DNA from: Kaistia terrae
GTDB lineage: Bacteria; Pseudomonadota; Alphaproteobacteria; Rhizobiales; Kaistiaceae
Assembly (NCBI RefSeq): GCF_026344005.1
Contig: NZ_JAPKNH010000004.1
Span: forward strand, 186,001-250,000
Reading direction: 5' to 3'
Length of the DNA: 64,000 nt
Shown: piece after piece, positions 17,475 to 25,801 of the stretch
Layout: the number at the start of each line of letters is the position of its first letter
Numbering within the stretch: the first letter of the stretch is position 1
Notes under the pieces: generated by a model
What the model saw: only the letters and a program-made list of their open reading frames with translations
What the model was told of the DNA's origin: nothing
The model's database searches: none
Position numbers and translations under genes: made by a program

Positions 17475-17623
17475 CCCATCGTTGCCGCGAACTCCGTATT
17501 TCACCTCTCCCTTACCCGTCTGAGTCTGTACCGCGCCTGTCAGGGATAGTTCGGTCGCGGCCGAAACTTCCGCCGTTCGGATCCCGCTATAAGCCGTGAG
17601 ACAACCGTGCGGGAAGGCAGCGA

Positions 17624-18589
17624 ATGACCGGCAAGACGAACCTGGCCAGCCAGGGGAACGGAACCAAATCGAACGTGGCGAGGGAGCTCGCGCTTCTGCT
17701 CCTGCTTTCGACGCTCTGGGGCGCGTCTTACACGTTCATCAAGATCGGGGTCGAATCGATCCCGCCCGTGACGCTGATCGCGGTCCGAACCCTGATCGCC
17801 GGAACCATCCTGCTCGCGATCCTCCGCTTGCGCGGGCTTTCGCTGCCGAGGGATCGGCAGACATGGAAGCGCTTCCTGCTTCAGGCGTGCCTGAATAGCG
17901 TCGTACCCTTCACGCTGATCGCCTGGGCGCAGCAAACGACCGAGGCGGGTCTTGCCAGCATCCTGAACTCGACGACGCCGGTGTTCGCCTTCCTGCTGAC
18001 ATGGCTTGTCACGCGGCACGAGGCCGTGACCGGGCGAAAGCTGTTCGGGGTCGGTGCTGGACTGATCGGAATTTGCCTGATCGTCGGCGTGCAGGCGCTA
18101 TCCGGGATCGGGCACCAGCTTGTGGCGCAACTCGCCATCGTCGCCGCCACGGTCTGTTATGCGGGGGCGGCGATCTTCGGCAAGAACTTCAAGGGTCTCG
18201 ATCCAATGATGCCGGCGGCGGGCTCGCTGATCTGCGGCGCGGCGCTGCTGGTCCCCGTGAGTCTCATCGTGGATCGGCCATGGACGCTGGCGCCATCGAT
18301 GCCATCGATGCTGGCGCTCCTCGCCCTGTCGGTGTTTTCGACGGCGCTTGCCTTCGTGATCTATTTCCGGCTGGTCCAGACGCTCGGATCGGTCGGGACA
18401 ACGGCACAGGCCTATTTGCGGGTGCCGATCGGCGTGGCGATCGGCGCGGTGGTTCTGGGCGAGACGCTGTCGCCGGTGGCCTGGTTCGGCCTCGCCTTTG
18501 TCGTCGCAGGCGTCATCGCGATGACCATACCCGCCCGCAAGGGGATCAAGCCCGTTCTGCGGCCGGTCGATCTGATCCAGCGGCCGTGA
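17624..18589 (+). CDS. EamA/DMT-superfamily transporter
   Basis: This 321-residue inner-membrane protein has ten hydrophobic segments arranged as two five-helix EamA repeats. The first repeat contains TLWGASYTFIKIGVESIPPVTLIAVRTLIA and the second TVCYAGAAIFGKNFKGLDPMMPA. AYLRVPIGVAIGAVVLGE lies in the last third and is the typical EamA repeat end. GGGAAGG precedes the ATG. Members usually export amino acids, nucleosides or other metabolites. It is followed by a strong hairpin (18596-18627) and is convergent to an amino-acid ABC operon. The substrate is unknown. Confidence 0.88.
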   Translation: MTGKTNLASQGNGTKSNVARELALLLLLSTLWGASYTFIKIGVESIPPVTLIAVRTLIAGTILLAILRLRGLSLPRDRQTWKRFLLQACLNSVVPFTLIAWAQQTTEAGLASILNSTTPVFAFLLTWLVTRHEAVTGRKLFGVGAGLIGICLIVGVQALSGIGHQLVAQLAIVAATVCYAGAAIFGKNFKGLDPMMPAAGSLICGAALLVPVSLIVDRPWTLAPSMPSMLALLALSVFSTALAFVIYFRLVQTLGSVGTTAQAYLRVPIGVAIGAVVLGETLSPVAWFGLAFVVAGVIAMTIPARKGIKPVLRPVDLIQRP

Positions 18590-18590
18590 C

Positions 18591-18627
18591 AAAAAAAGGG
18601 CTGCCGCACGATCGTGCGGCAGCCCTT
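18591..18627 (-). terminator. Strong rho-independent terminator for the leftward amino-acid ABC operon
   Basis: A perfect 16-bp inverted repeat lies at 18596-18627 (arms AAGGGCTGCCGCACGA and TCGTGCGGCAGCCCTT). On the leftward strand it is followed by a run of seven U residues (A-run 18591-18597 as written). It sits 24 bp after the binding-protein stop. On the rightward strand only two U residues follow, so eamA termination would be weaker. Confidence 0.9.
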
Positions 18628-18650
18628 CAACATGGATGTGGCAGTCGATC

Positions 18651-19445
18651 TTACTTCGTGGCTGCCAGGATGGGAGCCAGATCGAGCTTGGCGCCCATGT
18701 ACTTCTCGAAGATCGTGGAGAGCGAGCCGTCGGCGGCGCCCTTCTCGACCCAGCCGCGGAGCCAGGCCTTCAGCTCGGGCTCGTTCTGGCGCAGGCCGAT
18801 ACCGAGCGGCTGCTGGACGACTTCGGCCTTGGGCTCGAGTTCCTTGGCCGGGTAGCGCTCAGCCAGCGTCAGGTACATGCCGTAGGGCGCGCACATGGCG
18901 TCGACCTGGCCGGACATCAGCGCCGTGATGGTGGTCGCGTCATCGTCGAAGCGGACGAGCTTGGTGTCGGCCGGAGCCTTCTTCGTCAGCTCGGTGTCCT
19001 GCAGGTTGCCGCGGACGACGCCGACGCGCTTGCCGGACAGGTCCTCGAGCGACTTGATCTCGACGCCCTTCGGTCCGAACACGATCAGACGGTTGACCGA
19101 GTAGGGGACGAAGTCGACGACCTTGGCGCGCTCCGGGGTGATCGCGAAGGACGAGATGACGATGTCGGTCTTGCCGGTGAGCAGGAACGGCACGCGGTTC
19201 GGGCCGGTCACTTCGACGAGCTTGAACTTGACGCCCAGATCCTCGGCCAGCTTCTTGGCGACTTCAACGTCGGCGCCGGCCGGCTTCAGGTCGGCATCGG
19301 TCATGCCCCATGGCGGCGCGCCGAGGTCGATGGCGATGGCGATTTCGCCCTTGGCCTTGATGTCGGCCAGCAGGTCTGCCTTGGCGACACCGGCGACGCC
19401 GATGGCCATGGTCGCGGCAAGCGCGACGCGGGTCAGAAACTTCAT
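18651..19445 (-). CDS. Polar amino-acid ABC transporter periplasmic binding protein (cluster 1)
   Basis: The ATG at 19445 follows GGAGGTAGTGTT and gives 264 residues with a signal peptide (MKFLTRVALAATMAIGVAGVAKA). The mature protein is a family 3 solute-binding protein: IKAKGEIAIAIDLGAPPWG, LLTGKTDIVISSFAITPERAKVVDF, and SGKRVGVVRGNLQDTEL. A reading that starts at 19619 would run into the ATPase gene and is rejected. Relatives bind polar amino acids or opine-like compounds. It is the last gene of the four-gene leftward operon. A paralogue lies at 24152-24952. Confidence 0.92.
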   Translation of the reverse strand: MKFLTRVALAATMAIGVAGVAKADLLADIKAKGEIAIAIDLGAPPWGMTDADLKPAGADVEVAKKLAEDLGVKFKLVEVTGPNRVPFLLTGKTDIVISSFAITPERAKVVDFVPYSVNRLIVFGPKGVEIKSLEDLSGKRVGVVRGNLQDTELTKKAPADTKLVRFDDDATTITALMSGQVDAMCAPYGMYLTLAERYPAKELEPKAEVVQQPLGIGLRQNEPELKAWLRGWVEKGAADGSLSTIFEKYMGAKLDLAPILAATK

Positions 19446-19467
19446 AACACTACCTCCAGTTAAAACG

Positions 19468-20256
19468 TCAAAGGCCGCTGCTGAGGAACTGGCGCAGTTC
19501 CGGAGTCTTCGGATCTGCGAAAATCTCAGCCGGCGGACCAGCCTCCCAGACCTTGCCCTGGTGCATGAACACGACGATGTCGGCGAGACGGCGCGCAAAC
19601 GCCATTTCGTGCGTGACAAGCACCATGGTCATGCCCTGACGGGCGAGATCTTCCATCACCTTCAGCACTTCGCCGGTCAGTTCCGGATCGAGCGCCGAGG
19701 TCACCTCGTCGAACAGAAGTACTTTCGGAGACAGCGCGAGCGAGCGGGCGATGGCGACGCGCTGCGCCTGGCCGCCCGAAAGCTGCTCCGGATAGGACTC
19801 GGCCTTGTCGGCGAGGCCGACCAGCGCGAGCACGTCGCGGGCGATTTTCTCGGCCTCGACGCGAGCTTTCTTCTGCACGACCGTCAGCGCCAGGGTGATG
19901 TTGCGCAGGACGGTCAGGTGCGGAAACAGATTGTAGCTCTGGAACACCATGCCGACATCGGTGCGCAGGCGCTTGACCGAGGCGCGATCGCTCATGGCGA
20001 CGGCGTTGCCGCAGACCTTGATCGTGCCGCCATTGGTCTCGTCGAGCGCGTTCATGCAGCGCAGGAGCGTGCTCTTGCCCGAGCCGGAACGGCCGACGAT
20101 GGCGACCATGGTGCCGCGCTCGATGGTCAGCGACACACCGTGCAGAACCTGGAGGGGGCCGAAACTCTTCGAAACGTTGTCGACGACGATGATGGGTTCG
20201 GCGCCCGGCACGGCTTCGTTCCGAGGTCTCGTGCCGGCTGCTTCATTTACCGACAT
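19468..20256 (-). CDS. Polar amino-acid ABC transporter ATP-binding protein (cluster 1)
   Basis: Starting at 20256 the protein has 262 residues, with Walker A GRSGSGKS at 55-62, Q-loop VFQSYNLFPHL, signature LSGGQAQRVAIARSL and Walker B VLLFDEVTSALD, followed by the H-loop VTHEM. This is the GlnQ/HisP class. The start overlaps the 3' end of the upstream permease by 14 bp; longer in-frame starts would overlap it further. It energises the importer with the two adjacent permeases. Confidence 0.93.
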   Translation of the reverse strand: MSVNEAAGTRPRNEAVPGAEPIIVVDNVSKSFGPLQVLHGVSLTIERGTMVAIVGRSGSGKSTLLRCMNALDETNGGTIKVCGNAVAMSDRASVKRLRTDVGMVFQSYNLFPHLTVLRNITLALTVVQKKARVEAEKIARDVLALVGLADKAESYPEQLSGGQAQRVAIARSLALSPKVLLFDEVTSALDPELTGEVLKVMEDLARQGMTMVLVTHEMAFARRLADIVVFMHQGKVWEAGPPAEIFADPKTPELRQFLSSGL

Positions 20257-20890
20257 TGAGCTTCCTTTCGAAATGTCTGCTGGCGAGAGAGAGGGGGTAG
20301 CACATCGCGAAATAGATGATGGCCACGAAGACAAAGGTGATGAACGGCTGGAAAGTCGAGTTGTTGACGATCTGTCCAGCTCTGGCGAGCTCGACGAAGC
20401 CGATGATCGAGGTGATCGACGTATTCTTGACGATCTGCACCATGAAACCGACGGTCGGCGGGATCGCTATACGCGCAGCCTGCGGCAGGATGACGTAACG
20501 ATACTGCTGCGCCCGCGAAAGGCCGATGCAGTTCGAGGCTTCCCACTGGGTCTTGGGGACCGACAGGATACAGCCGCGCCAGATCTCGCCGAGGAAGGCT
20601 GCCGTGTAGACGGTCAGCGACAGGCCGGCGGCGATGATCGGCTCGATGTCGAGGCCGAGAATCGACAGGCCGAAATAGGCCAGGAACAGAACGACCAGCA
20701 GCGGCGTGCCCTGGATGATCTGGATGTAGGCGGCCGACAGCCAGCGCAGCCACTTGTGCTGCGAGACGCGGCCGAGCGCCAGGACGAGGCCGAAGGCGCC
20801 GCCGCCGATGAAGGCCAGCACCGAGAGCAGCACCGTCCAGCGGGCCGCCTCGATGAGGTAGATCAGATGGGTTGAGGAAAACTGTATCAT
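20243..20890 (-). CDS. Polar amino-acid ABC transporter permease (cluster 1, inner gene)
   Basis: This 215-residue protein has five hydrophobic helices and the HisM/GlnP coupling motif ASNCIGLSRAQQYRYVILPQAARIAIPP near residue 125. IQIIQGTPLLVVLFLAYFG marks the family N-terminal half. It forms a heterodimeric channel with the product of the upstream permease gene, from which it is separated by 9 bp. Confidence 0.92.
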   Translation of the reverse strand: MIQFSSTHLIYLIEAARWTVLLSVLAFIGGGAFGLVLALGRVSQHKWLRWLSAAYIQIIQGTPLLVVLFLAYFGLSILGLDIEPIIAAGLSLTVYTAAFLGEIWRGCILSVPKTQWEASNCIGLSRAQQYRYVILPQAARIAIPPTVGFMVQIVKNTSITSIIGFVELARAGQIVNNSTFQPFITFVFVAIIYFAMCYPLSLASRHFERKLNVGK

Positions 20891-20899
20891 GATCTCACC

Positions 20900-21580
20900 T
20901 CACGTGCGCAGCTTGCGGCGGCGGACAAAGGCGACTTCGCCGATGGCCCACAAGACGACGCGGAAGAGGACGGAGAGGGCGAGATAGACGGCCGCGACGA
21001 TGAGGTAGACCTCGAACGAGCGGAACGTCTCCGACTGGATCATGTTGGCCTCGGCGGTCAGTTCCTGCGCAGAGATCTGCGAGGTGATCGAGGAGGACAG
21101 CATGAGCAGCACAAACTGGCTCGAAAGCGCCGGATAGACGCGCTCGACGGCCGGGATCAACACGATGTGCCAGTAGATCTGCAGCTTGTTGAGGCCGAGG
21201 CATTCGGCCGCCTCGATCTGGCCCTTGGCGATCGAGTCGATGCCGGCGCGGATGATCTCGCTGCCATAGGCGCCGGTGTTGATCACCAGGGCGATGACGG
21301 CGGCGGTCTCGGCCGAGAGCCTCAGGCCGAGGCTCGGCAGACCGAAATAGACGATGAAGATCTGGACCAGCAGCGGCGTGTTGCGGATCACCTCGACATA
21401 GGCGCCGACCAGGCCGGCGGCGAGCTTGCTCTTGCCGGAACGGATGATGGCGCAGACGAGGGCGAGGACGAAGCCGAAGGCGATCGACGAGCCTGCAAGC
21501 AGAATCGTCTGCCAGGCGCCGCGCATGAAGGCGGGCCAGGTAGTCAGAAGAAATGAGAAATCAAACGTGTATGAGATCAT
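20900..21580 (-). CDS. Polar amino-acid ABC transporter permease (cluster 1, first gene)
   Basis: This 226-residue protein is the first gene of the operon. It has the family segments YVEVIRNTPLLVQIFIVYFGLPSLG and AAECLGLNKLQIYWHIVLIPAVERVYPAL, the cytosolic loop that contacts the ATPase. The N-terminus MISYTFDFSFLL resembles that of the cluster-2 counterpart, supporting common descent of the two operons. Confidence 0.92.
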   Translation of the reverse strand: MISYTFDFSFLLTTWPAFMRGAWQTILLAGSSIAFGFVLALVCAIIRSGKSKLAAGLVGAYVEVIRNTPLLVQIFIVYFGLPSLGLRLSAETAAVIALVINTGAYGSEIIRAGIDSIAKGQIEAAECLGLNKLQIYWHIVLIPAVERVYPALSSQFVLLMLSSSITSQISAQELTAEANMIQSETFRSFEVYLIVAAVYLALSVLFRVVLWAIGEVAFVRRRKLRT

Positions 21581-22203
21581 CCCGTCGCCTGCTGTTGGGG
21601 GGCTCGGTAGGGGGTGCGAGAACGTGCGATGGAGCGGCTGGCAGCTACACGGCGCGGCTCGTCCGGACGGTGTGGCGCGTCATGCCCTGCCACCGACCGG
21701 TTCTGCTGGCGGCGGCATAGTCCCCTCGCAAAGCGATCGCAACGCCTCCTGCCTGTGGCAATCCGACATAGCCGGGATCGTCGCCGTCCCGTTTGCGGCC
21801 CGGATCGAAATCGGGCGCTCCGTCGAAAATGCCGTGAAGGTGGTGGTGTTCATTGCGTCGCCTTCGGTCGAAGACCCCCTCCCGGAGGCAAGTATCGGAA
21901 TAGCGCCGGAGACCGACGCCACGCTGGCTTCCCAAGTGCCGGGCCTGGCATCGCGATTTCGCCGCGCAGCCAGTCCGTTGCCATGGTTCCGGACCGTTCG
22001 GTCTGGCTGCCAATCGGGCATAGGTTGCCTGTTTTTGTGTTGCGGCACTAGTATTCTAGTCCACTGTCATTGACAATATGCGGGCACAGGCGGCCTCGAA
22101 GGGTGGCGGGAACGGCGGAAACATTTGGATTCATTCCAATATTCGGCGTATCCACCCGGCTAGGGCACGAAAAAAAGCCGAATAAAAAATTAGGGGCGGA
22201 ATC
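21581..22203. other. 623-bp divergent intergenic region without a supported gene
   Basis: The interval separates the leftward amino-acid ABC operon from the rightward GntR-FCD gene. Open frames here overlap each other on both strands and show no recognisable domain, start signal or conserved motif. It holds the palindrome at 22047-22060. On the leftward strand a TTGTCA (22071-22076) lies 17 bp from TACTAG, which could be a promoter for the ABC operon, but it lies about 490 bp from the first start codon. The last 60 bp before the GntR gene are notably A/T-rich. Confidence 0.5.
22047..22060. promoter_or_regulatory. Candidate operator palindrome in divergent region
   Basis: ACTAGTATTCTAGT has perfect 5-bp arms around TATT in an otherwise GC-rich region. 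It lies 144 bp upstream of the GntR-FCD start and is the best candidate binding site for that regulator. A related but imperfect string containing ACTAG lies at 27360-27374 upstream of the altronate-dehydratase gene. The evidence is symmetry and location only. Confidence 0.35.
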
Positions 22204-22950
22204 ATGGAATTGGGAAGCCAATCGCTCGGAGCGATTCTCGACGACGCCAATCTCACCCGCGACCGGCGGGCCTCGCAGCAGGTGTATGACCTGCTCCGGC
22301 GCGCGATTCTATCGCTGCAGCTCGAGCCCAACCGGCCTATTTCCGAACAGGACGTTGCCAACCGCCTGTCGGTCAGCCGCACGCCCGTCCGCGAGGCCTT
22401 CATCCGCCTGTCGGAAGAGGGCTTGCTGACCAGCTATCCGCAGCTGGCGACGGTGATCGCGCCGATCCGCATGGAGGCGCTGCTGGAAGCCCAGTTCCTG
22501 CGCGAGGCGATCGAATGCGCCACGGCGGAGCGCGCCGCGCGCATCATCGACGAGGATGGCATCATCCGCCTTCGCGCCGTGCTGGCCCGCCATTCCGCAG
22601 CCCTGCAGGCCGAGAAGTGGCCGGAGTTCCATCTTCTCGACGAAGAAACCCATCGCCTCATCTGCGAAGTCGCCGGCCTGCGCGGCCTCGGTCGTCCCGT
22701 CGAGCAGGCGCGCGGTCACCTCGACCGCGTCCGCTATTTGACGCTGCCCGAACTCGACACGTCGCGCCGGGTCGTGGCCCAGCACACGACGGTGGTCGAG
22801 GCGATCTGCGAGCACCGGCCCGAAGACGCGCGCGAGGCGATGCGCGTTCATGTCCGCGATCTGCTGCCTCGGCTGGAGGGGCTGCGCGAGCGCTATCCCG
22901 ACTTCTTCGAGGAAAAGCCGCAGTTCGCCCGTCGCGCCGCGGCCCGCTAG
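22204..22950 (+). CDS. GntR-family transcriptional regulator (FCD domain)
   Basis: This 248-residue regulator has a winged helix over about residues 25-90 (LSLQLEPNRPISEQDVANRLSVSRTPVREAFIRL) and an FCD domain over about 95-230. The metal/ligand positions are visible in EFHLLDEETHRLI and VAQHTTVVEAI. It lies between two paralogous amino-acid ABC operons and is divergent from the first, so local control of amino-acid uptake is plausible. No effector can be assigned. Confidence 0.88.
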   Translation: MELGSQSLGAILDDANLTRDRRASQQVYDLLRRAILSLQLEPNRPISEQDVANRLSVSRTPVREAFIRLSEEGLLTSYPQLATVIAPIRMEALLEAQFLREAIECATAERAARIIDEDGIIRLRAVLARHSAALQAEKWPEFHLLDEETHRLICEVAGLRGLGRPVEQARGHLDRVRYLTLPELDTSRRVVAQHTTVVEAICEHRPEDAREAMRVHVRDLLPRLEGLRERYPDFFEEKPQFARRAAAR

Positions 22951-22990
22951 TCGGGCGGCATTCCAGCGCTGCCGTATAAGTAAAGAGTGC

Positions 22991-23019
22991 GGCGGTCGCC
23001 AAGCCGAACGGCGACTGCC
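22991..23019. terminator. Possible hairpin between convergent genes
   Basis: The arms GGCGGTCGCC (22991-23000) and GGCGACTGCC (23010-23019) pair with one G-T wobble around a 9-base loop. The hairpin lies in the 77-bp gap between the GntR gene and the convergent shikimate-dehydrogenase-like gene. No T-tract follows, so it is a weak candidate. Confidence 0.3.
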
Positions 23020-23027
23020 TCAATCGG

Positions 23028-23828
23028 CTACAGTCCGAAGAAGTCCGCCATCAGCTCAAGCTGCTGATCGAGCATCGGTTTTCCCAGATGAATGCGGCAT
23101 CCGGCTGTCTCGGCGGAGATAAGCAACGGCGTCATGGCCGGCTCCATGATCACCTCCGCGACGATCATGTCGGACGTCAGGCGAGCGGCATCGAGCGGCG
23201 AAGCATCATCCGGGCGCATGCCAAGCGATGTGCCGTTGACGACAAGGTCATGGCCGCTCGGGTCGCTATTGCCGACGACGACGTTGGCATCCGGATAAAG
23301 TCCCAGGATGCGTTCGCGCAGCGCTTCGGCCTTGGCGCGGGTGCGGTTGGCGAGAGTCAGCTTCGAGACGCCGCCATCGACCAGCGCAAACGCGATGGCA
23401 TTGGCAGCGCCGCCCGCGCCGGCCAGATAGGCGCTGCGTCCGGAGATCGAGATGCCGGCCACAGTCAGCCCGGCGACAAAGCCGAGGCCATCCAGCGTGT
23501 CGCCGATCAGCCGACCGTCCGGCTCGCGGCGGATCACGTTGACGGCGCCGATGGCGCGGGCGCTCGGGCTGACCTCGTCGCAAAGCGCCGCCATCGGGCC
23601 TTTGTGCGGCACGGTGATGATGGCGCCGTCGAAGCTCTTCAAGTTGCGCAAGGCGTCGGCGAACTGCGGCAGCGTTTCCGGCGAAATCTGGAACGGCACC
23701 ATGACGGCGTCGCGGTCGCGCTGGCGGGCGATGCGGTTGATGCCGGGAGGCGCTTTCACATGCGCGATCGGGTCGGCCAGGATGCCGAGCACGCGGGTCT
23801 TGCCGGTGATCTCTCGGGTCTCGGTCAT
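23028..23828 (-). CDS. Shikimate dehydrogenase-like oxidoreductase, atypical substrate site
   Basis: This 266-residue protein has the AroE architecture: an N-terminal catalytic domain, then a Rossmann domain with LAGAGGAANAIAFAL near residue 133 and ANRTRAKAEAL. The catalytic lysine (VPHKGPM) and aspartate (GDTLDGLGF) are kept. The two serines that bind the shikimate carboxylate in AroE (SxS in the PIAHSxSP region) are replaced, as this protein reads PIAHVKAPPGIN. It is therefore probably not housekeeping AroE but a relative acting on another polyol acid or quinate-like compound. It stands alone on its strand between a GntR regulator and an amino-acid ABC operon. Confidence 0.82.
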   Translation of the reverse strand: MTETREITGKTRVLGILADPIAHVKAPPGINRIARQRDRDAVMVPFQISPETLPQFADALRNLKSFDGAIITVPHKGPMAALCDEVSPSARAIGAVNVIRREPDGRLIGDTLDGLGFVAGLTVAGISISGRSAYLAGAGGAANAIAFALVDGGVSKLTLANRTRAKAEALRERILGLYPDANVVVGNSDPSGHDLVVNGTSLGMRPDDASPLDAARLTSDMIVAEVIMEPAMTPLLISAETAGCRIHLGKPMLDQQLELMADFFGL

Positions 23829-23903
23829 GTCGGTGCGCCTTTGTCGGTCTTGGTCGTTGGAAAACGTGGCGCCACGCCGTCGCCTTGGGGGGCAAATACT
23901 CGA

Positions 23904-24073
23904 CCATCATCCTGAGGCGCCCGGCAAGGCCGGGCCTCGAAGGAGGGTTCAGGGAACGCTGGAGACGAGACGGCGGGCGTGTCTTGCGAGAGTCTTGATG
24001 TCGTCTGTGACGAACGGGCTCCGCTGGAGCCTCCTTCGAGGCTTCGCTCGCGCGAAGCACCTCAGGATGATGG
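23904..24073. repeat. Composite inverted repeat (CATCATCCTGAGG family)
   Basis: Two arms of about 45 bp (23904-23950 and 24029-24073) are inverted copies that begin CCATCATCCTGAGG and end near CCTCGAAGGAGG, each with an internal GC-rich hairpin. They flank about 78 bp of unique spacer. The same composite arrangement, of nearly the same length, occurs at 51313-51476. Apart from this repeat and the terminator, 23829-24151 contains no gene. Confidence 0.8.
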
Positions 24074-24116
24074 CGGAGCCGGTAGATGGGACGGGAAGGC
24101 AGCCTTCTTCGTCCGG

Positions 24117-24143
24117 AAAAGCGGGCCCCGCAAAGGGCCCGCC
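24117..24143 (-). terminator. Rho-independent terminator for amino-acid ABC operon 2
   Basis: On the leftward strand, GGCGGGCCC and GGGCCCGC arms close around a short loop and are followed by TTTT (AAAA at 24117-24120 as written). It lies directly after the binding-protein stop at 24152. Confidence 0.75.
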
Positions 24144-24151
24144 GAATTGCC

Positions 24152-24952
24152 TTATTCCGGGATGGTTTCCGGCAGGTTCTGGTTGAAGTACTTGACGTAG
24201 ATCTGGTTCAGCTTGCCATTGGCCAGGTTGGCCACGACCCACTCATCGACCCAGGTCTTCAGTTCGGCGTCGTTCTTGCGTAGGCCGATCGCCATCGGGT
24301 AGGCGGCGAGGGTCAGCTTGACCTCCAGGCCCTTGTTGGCGTTCTGCTCGGCGACCGAGTTGGCGGTCGACAGGGCTGCCGAGAACACGTCCTGCTGGCC
24401 GGTGGCGACGGCGGTGTTGGTGGTCGCCTCGTCCTCGTAGCGCACGATGCTGGCGGAAGCGCCGGCTTCTTTGAGGGCGCGCGTCAGCTCGATATCGGCC
24501 GTGGTGCCGCGGGCAACCGCGATGTTCTTGCCGGCGAGATCGGCTGTGGAGGTGATCGCAACCGCCTTCGGAGCCGCGATCACGACCGGGATGACGCCAT
24601 AGGGCTTCGAATAATTGACGACCTTCTTGCGCTCGGCCGTGATCGAGAATGAGGCGATCACGACGTCTGCCTTGTTCGCGAGCAGGAAGGGCACGCGGTT
24701 GGCGCCCGAGACCGGCACGACTTCGAGCTTCACGCCGAGATCGTCGGCGAGCAGCTTGGCGGTCTCGATGTCGGAGCCGGTCGCCTGGGCCTGCGCGTCC
24801 AGCATGCCATAGGGCGGATGGCCGATATCGACGGCGACGCGCAGCGTGCCGCGCTCCTTGATCTGTGCGGGCGTATCGGCATGCGCCGTGGCGACGCCGG
24901 CGGTGAGGGCGAGCGACAGGGTGAGCCCGCCGACCAGATTCTTGAAGTTCAT
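24152..24952 (-). CDS. Polar amino-acid ABC transporter periplasmic binding protein (cluster 2)
   Basis: Start 24952 follows GTGGAGGAAACACC and gives 266 residues with signal peptide MNFKNLVGGLTLSLALTAGVATAHA. The family 3 binding-protein blocks are IKERGTLRVAVDIGHPPYG, LLANKADVVIASFSITAERKKVVNYS and LAGKNIAVARGTTADIEL. It is clearly paralogous to the protein at 18651-19445, sharing block order and spacing. It is the last gene of the second leftward amino-acid operon. Confidence 0.92.
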   Translation of the reverse strand: MNFKNLVGGLTLSLALTAGVATAHADTPAQIKERGTLRVAVDIGHPPYGMLDAQAQATGSDIETAKLLADDLGVKLEVVPVSGANRVPFLLANKADVVIASFSITAERKKVVNYSKPYGVIPVVIAAPKAVAITSTADLAGKNIAVARGTTADIELTRALKEAGASASIVRYEDEATTNTAVATGQQDVFSAALSTANSVAEQNANKGLEVKLTLAAYPMAIGLRKNDAELKTWVDEWVVANLANGKLNQIYVKYFNQNLPETIPE

Positions 24953-25005
24953 GGTGTTTCCTCCACTGGTGAATTCGTGTCGGCGCCTCCTCAGGCGCCG
25001 TTCGT

Positions 25006-25791
25006 TCAAAGGCCGTTGCCGACGAACTGGCGCAGCTCCGGCGTCTGGGGATCGTCGAGCATGTCGCCCTTGCCGCTCTCCCAGATCCGACCCTGGTGCA
25101 TGAACACCACCTGGTCGGCGACGGAACGGGCGAATGCCATCTCGTGGGTGACGAGCATCATGGTCATGCCCTCCGCCGCGAGCTTCGCGATGACGCGCAG
25201 CACCTCGCCGGTCAGTTCCGGATCGAGGGCCGACGTGACTTCGTCAAACAGGATCAGTTTCGGCCGCATGGCGAGCGAGCGGGCGATCGCGACGCGCTGC
25301 TGCTGGCCGCCGGAAAGCTGCTCGGGATAGTTCTTCGCCTTCTCGGAGAGTCCGACCTGGGCCAGCACCTGCTCGGCCAGATCGCGCGCCTCGGCCGCGC
25401 CGATCTTGTGCACTTTTCGCGGGGCGAGGGTGACGTTCTGTTCGACCGTCAGATGCGGGAACAAATTGTAGCTCTGGAACACGATGCCGACGTCCTGGCG
25501 CAGATCGCGCAGGTCGACCTTGCCGCCATGCAGCGCGCGGCCGCAGACGGTCAGCTCGCCGGCGTTGATCCGCTCCAGCCCGTTGACGCAGCGCAGCGCC
25601 GTGCTCTTGCCGGAGCCCGAGCGGCCGATCAGCGCCACGACCTCCCCGGAGGCGACTTCGAGATCGATGCCCTTCAGCACTTCCAGCTCGCCGAAGCTTT
25701 TGCGGACGCCGTGGAAGCGTACGAGCGGGGTATCGGATCGGGTCATGCTCTGGATCTCGGTCGCGCGAGGGGTGGTGGCGGCGATGTTCAT
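25006..25791 (-). CDS. Polar amino-acid ABC transporter ATP-binding protein (cluster 2)
   Basis: This 261-residue GlnQ-type ATPase has Walker A GRSGSGKS at 56-63, VFQSYNLFPHL, signature LSGGQQQRVAIARSL and Walker B LILFDEVTSALD. CTGAGGAGAGCTTC precedes the ATG. It is a close paralogue of the ATPase at 19468-20256, and the two differ mainly in their first 25 residues. Confidence 0.93.
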   Translation of the reverse strand: MNIAATTPRATEIQSMTRSDTPLVRFHGVRKSFGELEVLKGIDLEVASGEVVALIGRSGSGKSTALRCVNGLERINAGELTVCGRALHGGKVDLRDLRQDVGIVFQSYNLFPHLTVEQNVTLAPRKVHKIGAAEARDLAEQVLAQVGLSEKAKNYPEQLSGGQQQRVAIARSLAMRPKLILFDEVTSALDPELTGEVLRVIAKLAAEGMTMMLVTHEMAFARSVADQVVFMHQGRIWESGKGDMLDDPQTPELRQFVGNGL

Positions 25792-25801
25792 GAAGCTCTC
25801 C

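Noticed and set aside
21614-22073. Overlapping short frames in the 623-bp divergent gap
   Set aside because: Several mutually overlapping frames on both strands, none with a start signal, domain or plausible composition.
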